64,000 nt of DNA, taken from positions 1,984,001 to 2,048,000 of the forward strand of contig OZ244139.1 of the NCBI GenBank assembly GCA_965216205.1. Reading direction: 5' to 3'. Positions 1 to 8,343 of the stretch are shown here, in pieces. Position numbers and translations under genes: made by a program. This stretch comes from CADEDH01 sp965216205. Its GTDB lineage: Bacteria; Actinomycetota; Acidimicrobiia; Acidimicrobiales; SZUA-35. The notes under the pieces were generated by a model. That model ran no database searches and was not told the DNA's origin. It saw only the letters and a list, made by a program, of their open reading frames with translations. Each line of letters starts with the position of its first letter. Within the stretch, counting starts at the first letter, position 1.

Positions 1-1
1 G

Positions 2-391
2 AGCCGGGTCGTCGACCGGTGCGAGACCCGGTCCTACGAGCCGGGCTCGGCGATCTGCCGGTCGGGTGACCTGCTCGACCGGCTGCTGCTCGTGGTCTCT
101 GGTCGGGTTCGGGTGGCGGCGGTCGACGGCCGATCCGCGGTGGCCGGTCCGGGGGAGCACCTCGGTGAGAACTTCGTGCTCCGTCCCCGCAGAACTCGGG
201 CGGCGGTCGAGGTCGAGCAGCGGGCGAACGTGCTCGCGCTCGACCAGGACGGGCTGCTCGAGCTGGCTGCCCGCAGGCCCTGGCTGGGTGTGGCACTGTT
301 GACCCGGCTCGTCCAACGGATGAGCAGCAACCTCGATCGGCTCACCGCGACCGAAGTCGACGGTGAGCCGACCGCAGCCGATCTGCTCTGA
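2..391 (+). CDS. Cyclic-nucleotide-binding-domain protein, 3' part only
   Basis: The reading frame is open from the left edge of the window and stops at 391, so the start lies outside. The visible 129 residues run from a beta-roll (YEPGSAICRSGDLLDRLLLV, SGRVRV, GPGEHLGEN) into an amphipathic tail, the pattern of a Crp-type cNMP-binding fold: the G-x-G-E-x-x-G-E motif is present. No helix-turn-helix follows the roll, so if this is a regulator the DNA-binding part must be N-terminal; it could equally be the sensory tail of a transporter or kinase. The ATG at 92 is an internal methionine, not the likely start. Ligand and function unknown. Confidence 0.6.
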   Translation, partial: SRVVDRCETRSYEPGSAICRSGDLLDRLLLVVSGRVRVAAVDGRSAVAGPGEHLGENFVLRPRRTRAAVEVEQRANVLALDQDGLLELAARRPWLGVALLTRLVQRMSSNLDRLTATEVDGEPTAADLL

Positions 392-424
392 GCGCGTCCC
401 GTCACCGGTTCTCCGGGTGACCGG

Positions 425-1495
425 CTACAGGCTGTTGGCGAAGCCGTTGATGTCGTTGATGGTGGCGAGATAGACCTCGGGCATGGCGTCGCGGAACAGG
501 CAGTCGCCGGCGTGGCACGTCCCGTTCACCGTCCTGCTCCGGGCCGACACCCCCGCCGCCAGGAGCTTCTGGAAGTAGGCGAGGCCCTCGTCCCGGAGGG
601 GGTCGAGCTGATTGACCGAGATGACGTGGGGCGGGAGGCCCTGGAGATCTTCGACCCCGGCGCGATAGGGCCAGGCGAGCGGGTTGGTGTCGGCGGCGCC
701 GTCGGGGCTGTACATCCGCACCATCGCGCCCATCATCGAGCAGTTCAGGAAGTAGTCGTCGTTCTCGTAGAGCGAGGGGAGCGCCGGGTCCTTGTCGGCG
801 TAGACCCCGGAGATGTAGGGGCACTGGGCGTACACGCCGTCGATGGCATCGAGCGCGCCCTCCTGCTTCGCCTTCAGGGTGGTGGCCAGGGAGAGGTTGC
901 CGCCGCCAGACTCCCCGGAGATGACGATCTTCGAGATGCCGAGCGCCTCGCGGTTCTCGTGGGTCCACTGCAGACCGCTGAAGCAGTCGTTGAGACCGGC
1001 CGGGAACGGGTGGGGCCCGAGCTTCCCACCGGCGTTGCGGAACTCGATGCCGACGACGACCAGGCCGGACGAGGCGAGCTCGTCGCGCCAGCGGACGTAG
1101 CCTGCGCTCGACGCCTCGAGGATCGCCATGCCGCCACCGTGGGTGTGGACGACGGCCGGCACGGGCCCGTCGACGTCGGTCGGGGTGTGGATGTAGAGGC
1201 TGATGTCGTTGCCGTCGACGCCCTTGATGATCTCGGTTCGACGTTCGACGTTGGTGATCGCCGGTGCGTTGGCGCACAGGACCCCGCCCAGTGCACCGAA
1301 GCCCTCTTCGGCGAGGGCCGCGTATTCGAGCAGCGCGTCGGTCGGCGAGTTGACGTCGACTGGAGCCGGCTCGGGGGCGCCGTCGAGCCCGAGTGGGGCC
1401 ATTGCAGCGACCATCCGGGGATCGGATCTCGGGTCGGAGTTCATCAACATGTCGGGATCGCCGAGTTTGCCGGGGAGAATCGGTGCTTCGCTCAT
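425..1495 (-). CDS. HSL-family alpha/beta hydrolase (esterase)
   Basis: A 356-residue serine hydrolase of the hormone-sensitive-lipase/acetyl-esterase group. The oxyanion-hole motif HGGG is at residues 119-122, the nucleophile elbow GESGG puts the catalytic serine at 196, and the remaining triad members are visible as Asp298 (LDPLRDEG) and His328 (CHAGD). There is no signal peptide, so it should act in the cytoplasm on short acyl or carboxyl esters; the substrate cannot be read from sequence. The N-terminal ~90 residues resemble the cap seen in this family. The start has a CAGACT hexamer 6 nt upstream, a weak version of the leaderless -10 seen elsewhere here. It stands alone, tail to tail with the gene ending at 391. 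Confidence 0.85.
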   Translation of the reverse strand: MSEAPILPGKLGDPDMLMNSDPRSDPRMVAAMAPLGLDGAPEPAPVDVNSPTDALLEYAALAEEGFGALGGVLCANAPAITNVERRTEIIKGVDGNDISLYIHTPTDVDGPVPAVVHTHGGGMAILEASSAGYVRWRDELASSGLVVVGIEFRNAGGKLGPHPFPAGLNDCFSGLQWTHENREALGISKIVISGESGGGNLSLATTLKAKQEGALDAIDGVYAQCPYISGVYADKDPALPSLYENDDYFLNCSMMGAMVRMYSPDGAADTNPLAWPYRAGVEDLQGLPPHVISVNQLDPLRDEGLAYFQKLLAAGVSARSRTVNGTCHAGDCLFRDAMPEVYLATINDINGFANSL

Positions 1496-1546
1496 GTCCG
1501 AAGTCTGACAGGCGGCGCGGTCCGGCGCACGGGCAACGACGATCTG

Positions 1547-2146
1547 CTAGGCGAGCAGGTCGTGGGCCCGGAACAGCCGGTCGTAGATGTCTCGGATCAC
1601 GTCCTGCTTGAGCTGGTTGTAGTCGGCGACGTGCCCATCGGGCCCGGTCGACGCCACAGCTGCGCGCTTCGCCTCGCGGTAGCGCTCGAGGTCGTCGGGG
1701 TGGTCGCGCAGCCAGTCGCGGAACAGCCGGCAGCGGATCGTCTCCGGACAGTCGGGGGAGAAGACATGCAGGTTGCTCCGGGGCTTCTCGCCGGTGAGCA
1801 TGCGGTGCTCGTGCCAGCCGGGCTCCCGCACCACGAGTCGGAACCCGGCCGCTTCCAGCGGTGGTAGGTAGTCGGCCTCGTCGGCGGAGTCGGCAACGGT
1901 CAGATCGATGTCGATGACCGGCTTGGCGTCGAGGCCGGGTACGGCGGTCGAGCCGACGTGGTCGATCGCCAACGCCCGCTCGCCGAGCGCGTCCTGGATG
2001 CGGCTGGCCACGGTCTCGTAGTGCCGCGGCCAGTCGGGATCGTAGGGCACGAGCTCGACCGCCCGGGCGCGGTGTGCGGGGTCGATCCACACGTCGTCGT
2101 CGGCGGGCGGGTCGTGATGGCGGGTGATCTCCTCGGGCGACACCAT
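1547..2146 (-). CDS. GrpB/UPF0157 family nucleotidyltransferase-like protein
   Basis: A 199-residue protein with the GrpB (UPF0157) signature: VELVPYDPDWP near residue 30, then HVGSTAVPGLDAKPVIDIDL around residues 63-82, which holds the G-S-x(n)-D-x-D pattern of the nucleotidyltransferase fold. In some bacteria this domain is fused to dephospho-CoA kinase; here it is free-standing. The biochemical role of the family is not settled. The start codon is preceded at 6 nt by TAGTCT on the same strand, supporting this ATG and a leaderless mRNA. It diverges from the gene at 2221. Confidence 0.85.
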   Translation of the reverse strand: MVSPEEITRHHDPPADDDVWIDPAHRARAVELVPYDPDWPRHYETVASRIQDALGERALAIDHVGSTAVPGLDAKPVIDIDLTVADSADEADYLPPLEAAGFRLVVREPGWHEHRMLTGEKPRSNLHVFSPDCPETIRCRLFRDWLRDHPDDLERYREAKRAAVASTGPDGHVADYNQLKQDVIRDIYDRLFRAHDLLA

Positions 2147-2152
2147 GACGGG

Positions 2153-2158
2153 AGACTA
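2153..2158 (-). promoter_or_regulatory. -10 hexamer TAGTCT, leaderless start of the GrpB gene
   Basis: TAGTCT lies 6 nt before the ATG at 2146, leaving no room for a ribosome-binding site. A -35 box is not obvious. Confidence 0.5.
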
Positions 2159-2207
2159 CGGCGGCCGACGACGTGAGCGCTGTCGCCACTGCAGACCGGT
2201 CGGCGAC

Positions 2208-2213
2208 TAGGTT
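2208..2213 (+). promoter_or_regulatory. -10 hexamer TAGGTT, leaderless start at 2221
   Basis: TAGGTT lies 7 nt before the ATG at 2221. It decides between this start and an in-frame GTG at 2173, which would place the promoter inside the gene. Confidence 0.5.
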
Positions 2214-2220
2214 CGCCTCG

Positions 2221-2874
2221 ATGGTCGAACCGACTCGCGTCCTCACCCTCGACCGGACCCGATGGGTTCGCCACGTGAACGTCGCGGTGAAGGTGGCGCT
2301 CGTGCTGGCGTTCCTGTTCGCCATCGTGTTCGAGCCGCCCGGGGCCCAAGGCAAGGGCATGGAGTTCCGGGCTCCCATGTTCCTCGGTTCGGCCGTCCTC
2401 GTACCGACGATCGCCATCCGGAGACGGTGGGAGCCGCTGCCCCACACCGCAGACGCGCTCCTGGCCACGCCGTTCCTGCTCGACACGGTGGCCAACGTTG
2501 CCGGGTTCTACGAGGCCTTCGACGCGACCGACGATGTGCTCCACCTGGTCAACTGGGTGCTCCTGGTACTGGCGTTCCACGCCTTCCGGTTCCGCAACGT
2601 CCACACCCGTCGCGACGCGATCTTCCTCGGCTACGGGTTCGGTGGCCTGGCGATCATCTGGTGGGAGATCTTCGAGTGGCTCGTGTCGACCGAGGGCTTC
2701 GGCGGGCCGGACGGGCTGGCGCTCACCTACTCCGACACCGTCGGTGACCTGTTGCTGTCGTCGACCGGCGGCCTGATCGGCTCGATCGCGAGCCTCGCCC
2801 TTCTCGGCCCCCACCACGGTCGAGGCGCCGAATCGGCGGATCGGTCGACGGCGTCGGTGTCCCGGGTGCGATGA
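2221..2874 (+). CDS. DUF2238/YjdF-like integral membrane protein
   Basis: A 217-residue polytopic membrane protein with about five hydrophobic helices. The conserved acidic/His positions of the YjdF (DUF2238) group are visible: DDVLHLVNW, the helix IIWWEIFEWLV, and SDTVGDLL followed by a small-residue helix (TGGLIGSIASLAL). The biochemical function of this family is unknown. The last codon overlaps the ATG of the sucrose phosphorylase gene (ATGA, 2871-2874), so the two are translationally coupled, which hints at a role in uptake or handling of the same substrate; that is inference only. Confidence 0.7.
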   Translation: MVEPTRVLTLDRTRWVRHVNVAVKVALVLAFLFAIVFEPPGAQGKGMEFRAPMFLGSAVLVPTIAIRRRWEPLPHTADALLATPFLLDTVANVAGFYEAFDATDDVLHLVNWVLLVLAFHAFRFRNVHTRRDAIFLGYGFGGLAIIWWEIFEWLVSTEGFGGPDGLALTYSDTVGDLLLSSTGGLIGSIASLALLGPHHGRGAESADRSTASVSRVR

Positions 2875-4328
2875 CCAGCTCCCTGCAACTGATCGCCTAC
2901 GCCGATCGGCTCGCCACCGATCTCCACGGTGTTGGCGAGGTGCTCGGGACGCACTTCGGCGGGGCGTTCGGCGGGATCCACCTCCTGCCGTTCTTCCACC
3001 CGATCGACGGCGCCGACGCCGGCTTCGACCCGATCGACCACACCGCGGTCGACCCCCGACTCGGCTCATGGGAGGATGTCGCCGAGCTCGCAGTCGGCCA
3101 CCACCTCACCGCCGACCTCATCGTCAACCACATCTCGTCGTCGTCGGCTGAGTTCCTCGACTGGCAGGAGCGGGGTGCCGAATCGCCCTACGACGGCATG
3201 TTCCTGACGCTCGACCGGGTCTTCCCCGGTGGTCCAGATGGCGGGGTGGCCAGAATCTTTCGACCCCGGCCCGGCGAGCCGTTCACGCCGTACACGATCG
3301 CGGGTGAGCGTCGCGTGATCTGGACCACCTTCACCAGCGACCAGATCGACCTCGACCTGTCGCATCCGGGTGCGTGGTCGTACCTGATGGCCGTGCTCGA
3401 CCGGTTGGCCGCTGGTGGTGTCCAACAGGTCAGGCTCGACGCGGTCGGCTACGCCGTGAAGAGGGCGGGCACGTCGTGCTTCATGATCCCGGAGACCTTC
3501 GATCTCATCGATCGGCTGTCGAGCGAGTGTCACCGGCGGGGGATGACGGTGCTGGTGGAGATCCATTCGCACTTCCACCATCAGGTCGAGATCGCCTGCC
3601 GAGTCGACCGGGTCTACGACTTCGCCCTACCGCCGCTGATTCTCCACGCCCTCCACTTCGGCGACACCGGGCCACTACGGACCTGGCTCCGGCGCTCACC
3701 CCGGAACTGCGTCACGGTGCTCGACACCCACGACGGGATCGGCATCGTCGACGTCGCCCCCGACGGCGAGCTGCCGGGGCTGCTCGCCAGCGACCGGGTC
3801 GACGCGCTCGTCCGGGCGGTCCACGACGCAACCGAGGGCCGCTCCGAGGAGGCGACCGGGCGCGCCGCGTCGAACCTCGACCTCTACCAGATCAACACGA
3901 CCTTCTACGAGGCGCTCGGCAGCGACGACAACGCCCACTTTCTCGCCCGACTCATCCAGGTGCTGTGTCCCGGCGTCCCGCAGGTGTACTACGGCGGCCT
4001 GCTCGCGGCGCCGAACCAGATGGACCTGTTGCGCCGAACGGGCGTCGGCCGCGACATCAACCGCCCCTACTACGACAGCCAGCAGCTCGCCGACGCGCTC
4101 GAACGGGAGGTCGTCCAGGACACCCTTCGACTGCTCCGATGGCGAACCGCCAACGCCGAGCTGTTCGACGGAACCTTCGACGTCCTCGACGCGGCCGACC
4201 ACCAGCTCGCCCTGCGGTGGCAGCGCGACGATCGAGCGCTGCTGGCGACGATCGATGTCGCCGCCCGGACGTTCTCCCTCGAACTCGACGATCGGACGAT
4301 CACCGCAGCGGCCCACTTCGATCGGTGA
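2871..4328 (+). CDS. Sucrose phosphorylase (GH13_18)
   Basis: A 485-residue GH13 subfamily 18 enzyme. Sucrose phosphorylase converts sucrose and phosphate to alpha-glucose-1-phosphate and fructose in the cytoplasm. It tracks the bifidobacterial enzyme closely: DGADAGFDPIDHTAVDPRLG at the N-terminus, nucleophile Asp190 in VRLDAVGY, acid/base Glu230 in VEIHSH, transition-state Asp288 in LDTHDGIG, and the acceptor-loop motif LDLYQ. That loop favours true sucrose phosphorylase over glucosylglycerate or glucosylglycerol phosphorylases of the same subfamily, though only assay can settle the acceptor. The gene overlaps the upstream membrane-protein gene by 4 bp. No sugar transporter or regulator is adjacent. 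Confidence 0.85.
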   Translation: MTSSLQLIAYADRLATDLHGVGEVLGTHFGGAFGGIHLLPFFHPIDGADAGFDPIDHTAVDPRLGSWEDVAELAVGHHLTADLIVNHISSSSAEFLDWQERGAESPYDGMFLTLDRVFPGGPDGGVARIFRPRPGEPFTPYTIAGERRVIWTTFTSDQIDLDLSHPGAWSYLMAVLDRLAAGGVQQVRLDAVGYAVKRAGTSCFMIPETFDLIDRLSSECHRRGMTVLVEIHSHFHHQVEIACRVDRVYDFALPPLILHALHFGDTGPLRTWLRRSPRNCVTVLDTHDGIGIVDVAPDGELPGLLASDRVDALVRAVHDATEGRSEEATGRAASNLDLYQINTTFYEALGSDDNAHFLARLIQVLCPGVPQVYYGGLLAAPNQMDLLRRTGVGRDINRPYYDSQQLADALEREVVQDTLRLLRWRTANAELFDGTFDVLDAADHQLALRWQRDDRALLATIDVAARTFSLELDDRTITAAAHFDR

Positions 4329-4362
4329 TCGACCGGGCGCGAGCCGGTGGCCGATCACACCG
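4323..4362. terminator. Bidirectional hairpin between convergent genes
   Basis: An interrupted inverted repeat starts over the stop codon of the sucrose phosphorylase gene: CGGTGATCG pairs with CGATC-AC-CACCG with a small bulge, and ACCGG pairs with CCGGT inside. It separates that gene from the pilus operon ending at 4372. There is no U-tract, as is usual for actinobacterial terminators. Confidence 0.45.
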
Positions 4363-4371
4363 AGCGGTCGG

Positions 4372-4683
4372 TCAACCCCCGCCGGTCTGGACGGTCGCGC
4401 CGTCGGCATCGGCCCGCCCCGTCTCGGCGGCGGAGACGCCGAGCTCGACCGGGAGGAACGGATCGCGGGGTTCGGCGGGAGGTATCCACGGTTCTACGGT
4501 GTCGGCATCGTCGATGTCGGCATCGTCGTCGGCGAAGCCGAGGGTCGCGGGCTCGGTGACCTCGGCTTCGGCGGGGGCCTCGTCGGATCCGCTGAGCAAC
4601 GGTCGGCCATAGACCCAACCCGCCAGCGCGACGGTGAGGGCCAGGACGGCCAGCAGGGCGGTCGAGGGGCGCTCCTGGCCCAT
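4372..4683 (-). CDS. Small membrane-anchored pilus protein, PilP-like
   Basis: A 103-residue protein with one N-terminal membrane helix (about residues 9-26), an acidic linker, and the motif EPRDPFLP. The R-D-P-F signature is typical of PilP/GspC-type inner-membrane pilus components where they meet the PilN/PilO complex. Its start overlaps the pilO stop (ATGA), making it the last gene of a pilM/N-pilO-pilP order on the minus strand. It is shorter than usual PilP, lacking the C-terminal beta domain that contacts the PilQ secretin, which fits a single-membrane host with no secretin. Assignment rests on context and the short motif. Confidence 0.55.
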   Translation of the reverse strand: MGQERPSTALLAVLALTVALAGWVYGRPLLSGSDEAPAEAEVTEPATLGFADDDADIDDADTVEPWIPPAEPRDPFLPVELGVSAAETGRADADGATVQTGGG

Positions 4684-5330
4684 CAGCCCGCGCTCACGGC
4701 CTGTGGGTCGTCGGCCGACCCGTCGATCGTGCCATCGGTCGAGGTGCCGAGTTCCTGGGCGAGGGCTGAACCGGTCGACAGCCGGTCGGTGGTGAAGATG
4801 CGCAGCTCGACGTCGAGGATGAGTCGGCTGGTCTGCGCTTCGTCGGCGTTGACGTCGATGTGGTCGACCACGACCAGCCGGTCGAGGTCGCCCAGCGCCT
4901 CGGCGAACGCCAACACCTGTGGGTAGCTCCCGCTCGCTCCCAGGCTGATCGTGATCGATGACGTCCCCGCCGGCAGCGGAGCGGCCGTCCCGCCTTCCGA
5001 TCCGCTGGAGACCTGGAGCGGCGCCATCTGCTCGATGGCCACCCCCGTCCGATCGGCAGCCGCATCGGTCGCCCGGACGAACGCGGCCAGGTCGATCGTC
5101 GGTGGCACCGCCCGATCCGCCTCCGCTCGCCGCGCCTCGTAGGCCGGGACGGCCTCGGACCGCCGCTGTGCGGCGGCGATCTCCACGGTCAGCCGGCCGT
5201 GCTCCTCCTCGATCGCCACTGCGCGCTCGTCGTGGTCAGACAACACCCACGGGGCGAGACCGAGACCGAGCCAGGCCACCACCGCCACCACGACCGGGCC
5301 GATCACCTGGGCGATGCCGCGAACGTTCAT
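4683..5330 (-). CDS. pilO: Type IV pilus inner-membrane protein PilO
   Basis: A 215-residue protein with a single N-terminal membrane helix (residues about 9-30), a charged coiled coil (about 34-75) and a ferredoxin-like C-terminal region, which is the PilO architecture. PilO pairs with PilN to form the alignment platform that couples the cytoplasmic PilM ring to the pilus. The ATG at 5330 overlaps the stop of the pilM-pilN gene (ATGA) and its own stop overlaps the next start, so the block is tightly coupled. The C-terminal 30 residues are an acidic, Ser/Thr-rich tail of unknown role. Confidence 0.75.
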   Translation of the reverse strand: MNVRGIAQVIGPVVVAVVAWLGLGLAPWVLSDHDERAVAIEEEHGRLTVEIAAAQRRSEAVPAYEARRAEADRAVPPTIDLAAFVRATDAAADRTGVAIEQMAPLQVSSGSEGGTAAPLPAGTSSITISLGASGSYPQVLAFAEALGDLDRLVVVDHIDVNADEAQTSRLILDVELRIFTTDRLSTGSALAQELGTSTDGTIDGSADDPQAVSAG

Positions 5331-7120
5331 TCGTCGCCGCCGTCGGCCGCCGAGCGGTCGTCGAGATCGCTGAGCAGATCGGCCGGCTCGCCGGGCCCGG
5401 TCACCGCACCGTCGACGGTGAACACGGTCGCGATCTGGTCGGTCGCGCCGTAGGGGCCGACGGCCGACTGCGTCAGCCAGAGACCGTCGATCGCCGAGAC
5501 GTCGTCGACGGTCTGGAGCCACCGGCCGACACCGTCGAGGTCGCTGGCGACCCCGGTCAGGGTGATGGTCGCCGGTGGCGGGTCGCCCGTGTAGCCCGTC
5601 GGGAGCTCGCCGTTGGCCGCTCGGCCGAGGCTGAGGGAGATGAGGAACGTGTCGTCTGGCATCGTCTCCGCCACCTGTTGCACGAGGGGCTCGAAGCCGA
5701 GGTTCAGTCGGCGCAGGTCGTTGACCCGTGCCGTGGCCCGCTGCGCCTCCGCTTCGAGCTGGAGGGCGGGCTCGAGGGCGACGAGGTCGGCCCGGAGCCC
5801 GTCCACTGCAACCTGGGTTGCAGCGGCCAGGGCCTGCTCGTCTTCGAGCATCGCCCGGCGATCGAGGGCGTCGGCGGTGAGTGGTGGGACGATGAGCGCC
5901 GCGGCGACGGCGCCGATCGCGATCCGGTGCCTGGCCGCCCGCCGTTCCCGGGTGGCGTGTGGGGTGAGGTCGAATCGGTGTTGGGGGCCGGTGCCCGCGG
6001 TCGTGGCGATGGCGACGCTGGCGGCTGCGTCGTAGGTCGACGGGTGGTCGATGTCGGCGGCGAAACCGGACAGGTCGAGGCGCAGGACCCGGGCGTCGGG
6101 AATCGAAGCGGTCAACCCACTGGCCAGACCGCCGACGTCGGACTGTGGGCCGCACAGGAGCAGCCGGCCGATCGGTCGTCGATCGACCTCGTCCCGGAAG
6201 TACTGGACCGTTCTCCGGACACCTTCCACCACGGTGGCGATCCCCGCCGCCGGGCGGTCAGCGGCCATCGTCTCCGGATCCTCCGGCGCTTCCGTGTAGC
6301 CCGCCAGGAGCGCGAGCTCCATCTCGAGCTCATCCGACAACGACGTCGCACCGGCGTTCACACCGGCGGTGATGACCCGCGAGAAGGCGAGGCCCCGTTC
6401 GTTGCCGACCGCCACCAAGGTCGTCGTCGACGTGATGTGGACGACGAGGTCGAGGTCGTCGGCGCTGTCGTTGGCGCTGTGGTTGGATGCGACGACGACG
6501 TCATCCCGCTGACTGGGCTGGCCGTGGGTGTCGTCTTGGTCGTCGCTGCGCCCCACGGCGGCGAGCAACCACGAGGCCACCAGCTCGGTCGACACCAGCC
6601 GGAGTCCGGCGTCCTTGACCGCACCGTGGATCGCGAGCAGACCGTCCTCGCTGGCGGCGACCGTGATCGTCCGGACGACCTCGCGTTCCCCGAACTCGCG
6701 TCGTTCGAGCTCGAGTGTGGACAGCACGGCCTCGTCGAGCGGGAAGCTGAGCAACTCGTCGATCTCGTAGGCCGCAGCCTGGGCCAGCTCGGTGCTGCTG
6801 AGCGCCGGCAACTCCGCCTGCCTGATCACCGTCGTACGGCCGTCGAGCCCGAGCACCACGTTGCGGGACCTGAACCCGTGCTTCCTCCAGAGCTGGCGAA
6901 GGGCTTCGGAGAACGCCGGTCCGTCGACGATCTCGCCATGCTCGACGACCCCTGCTGCGAGCGGTGAGCGACCGGCCCGCACGATGATCGGCCCCTTGCC
7001 CCGTCGACGTCGGCACTCCACTGCGCTGAGCTCGCCGTCGTCGAAGTACACGCCGACGACGCGGGATGGCCTGGACCTGCTCTGCGCCAGCGACCGGACG
7101 GGCCGCGATGCCGCGATCAT
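5327..7120 (-). CDS. PilM-PilN fusion protein of the type IV pilus
   Basis: A 597-residue protein that joins two normally separate pilus components. Residues about 18-378 form an actin-like PilM domain (VVGVYFDDGELSAVE, NVVLGLDGRTTVIRQAELP, then a second lobe ending ASVAIATTAG). A membrane helix follows at about 399-414, then a PilN-like periplasmic region with a coiled coil and ferredoxin fold (ATITLTGVASDLDGVGRWLQ). PilM normally binds the cytoplasmic N-terminal tail of PilN, so a fusion fixes this contact covalently. GGAGG lies just before the ATG at 7120. It diverges from the prepilin genes across 78 bp that must hold both promoters. Confidence 0.8.
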   Translation of the reverse strand: MIAASRPVRSLAQSRSRPSRVVGVYFDDGELSAVECRRRRGKGPIIVRAGRSPLAAGVVEHGEIVDGPAFSEALRQLWRKHGFRSRNVVLGLDGRTTVIRQAELPALSSTELAQAAAYEIDELLSFPLDEAVLSTLELERREFGEREVVRTITVAASEDGLLAIHGAVKDAGLRLVSTELVASWLLAAVGRSDDQDDTHGQPSQRDDVVVASNHSANDSADDLDLVVHITSTTTLVAVGNERGLAFSRVITAGVNAGATSLSDELEMELALLAGYTEAPEDPETMAADRPAAGIATVVEGVRRTVQYFRDEVDRRPIGRLLLCGPQSDVGGLASGLTASIPDARVLRLDLSGFAADIDHPSTYDAAASVAIATTAGTGPQHRFDLTPHATRERRAARHRIAIGAVAAALIVPPLTADALDRRAMLEDEQALAAATQVAVDGLRADLVALEPALQLEAEAQRATARVNDLRRLNLGFEPLVQQVAETMPDDTFLISLSLGRAANGELPTGYTGDPPPATITLTGVASDLDGVGRWLQTVDDVSAIDGLWLTQSAVGPYGATDQIATVFTVDGAVTGPGEPADLLSDLDDRSAADGGDE

Positions 7121-7198
7121 GCTCCTCCATCGGGTCGATCGGCCCGTCGATGAGCGGCCGCCGCCGATATCGGCGCGAGAGGCGTCGTCTCAACCCGG

Positions 7199-7726
7199 TT
7201 GTTCACCGACCGATGGAGAGTGGTGACGAGACCGCTCGCTCCCCACCGGCGCGCCGACGCAGAGGCCGGGACCTCCATCGTCGAGGTCCTCGTGGCGACG
7301 TCGCTCCTGGCCATCGGGGTGCTGGTGGTGCTCACCTCGATCGGAGCCGCCGAACGGGCCACGACGGCCGGCGAGCGGCGAGCGGCTGCGGTCCGGTTGG
7401 CCATCGGCGAGCTCGAGACGATCCGCTCCCACCGCTACGACGAGATCGGCATCGCACCGGGTGCCGACGGCTACCGGCCTCGCTTCGAGGGCCGCCCCAC
7501 GGTGAACGAGCCCGTCAACCGGGTCGAGGCGACGGGGCTGGTGGATGACGGAACGACGGTGTACGAGGTGCGACGGCACGTCACGTGGAGCCCCATCGAG
7601 GTGGGGGCCTCTCGGATCGATGACGGCTTCAAGCTCGTCACCGTCATCGTCGACTGGACCGACCCGGCGGGTGCGCACCAGGTCAGACTCGACACCGGGA
7701 TCTACCGGTTCGACGCTGGATCGTGA
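7199..7726 (+). CDS. Type IV prepilin-like protein (PilV type)
   Basis: About 175 residues. A short basic leader ends in EAG, followed by TSIVEVLVATSLLAIGVLVV: the class III signal with cleavage after Gly, a Glu at mature position +5, and a hydrophobic assembly helix. The rest is a small beta-rich minor pilin head. The start is uncertain: TTG at 7199 or GTG at 7220/7223, all before the signal. The stop overlaps the next gene's GTG (GTGA). It should be processed by the peptidase encoded at 9428-10159. Confidence 0.75.
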   Translation: MFTDRWRVVTRPLAPHRRADAEAGTSIVEVLVATSLLAIGVLVVLTSIGAAERATTAGERRAAAVRLAIGELETIRSHRYDEIGIAPGADGYRPRFEGRPTVNEPVNRVEATGLVDDGTTVYEVRRHVTWSPIEVGASRIDDGFKLVTVIVDWTDPAGAHQVRLDTGIYRFDAGS

Positions 7727-8343
7727 AACCCCCGGTGCGGAGACGGCGGCCCAGGGCCGGGGCCGAGTCGGGCACGACCCTGACCGAGGTGCTCGTCGTC
7801 CTGACGATGACGACGGTGCTCGCGGTGCCGTTGCTGACCATGATCCGCTCGACGGCCAGGATCCAGGACGAGCGGATGGCCGAGGAGGCGGCCAGGATCG
7901 ATGTGGAACTGGCGCTGGTGGCGATGGCCGACGACCTCCGCATCGGCGTGCCGGTCGCCTCCCGGCCCCAGGGCAGGAGCGCCGCCGACACCGTCGGCGT
8001 CCGCATCGCTGACGACACCGGGGCCGATCAGATCGTGTATTGGAGCGTGGGGGTTGACGGTCTCGAGCGGATCGAGGCCGACCCCGACACCGACCAGGTC
8101 CTGCGGGTGTCGGCCGTGGAGCAGCGCGTCATCGCCGACGGCGATCCGGTGTTCCGGTACTTCGACGCGGGGGGACGTCAGCTCGACCCCCAGACGATCG
8201 GGCTGACCCAGCTCGCGGCCTGTACGTCGCTGGTCTCGGTCCGTCTCTCGGTGGCGATCGACGACGACACCGAGCGCGGCGTGGTCACCGCAGAGGACCG
8301 CCACGCCGCCCGCGGTGGACCCACGGGAGGAGACGAATGTTGA
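7723..8343 (+). CDS. Type IV prepilin-like protein (PilW type)
   Basis: A 206-residue prepilin. The leader ends AESG and is followed by TTLTEVLVVLTMTTVLAVPLL, with Gly at the cleavage site and Glu at +5. The mature part is a minor-pilin head of no specific family. Minor pilins of this kind prime pilus assembly and sit at the tip. The gene overlaps its neighbours at both ends (4 bp with the upstream prepilin, 7 bp with the downstream gene). Confidence 0.75.
   Translation: MKPPVRRRRPRAGAESGTTLTEVLVVLTMTTVLAVPLLTMIRSTARIQDERMAEEAARIDVELALVAMADDLRIGVPVASRPQGRSAADTVGVRIADDTGADQIVYWSVGVDGLERIEADPDTDQVLRVSAVEQRVIADGDPVFRYFDAGGRQLDPQTIGLTQLAACTSLVSVRLSVAIDDDTERGVVTAEDRHAARGGPTGGDEC

Noticed and set aside
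402..2495. A 697-codon minus-strand frame
   Set aside because: It runs out of frame through the esterase and GrpB genes; its sequence is Arg/Pro-rich shadow with no motif.
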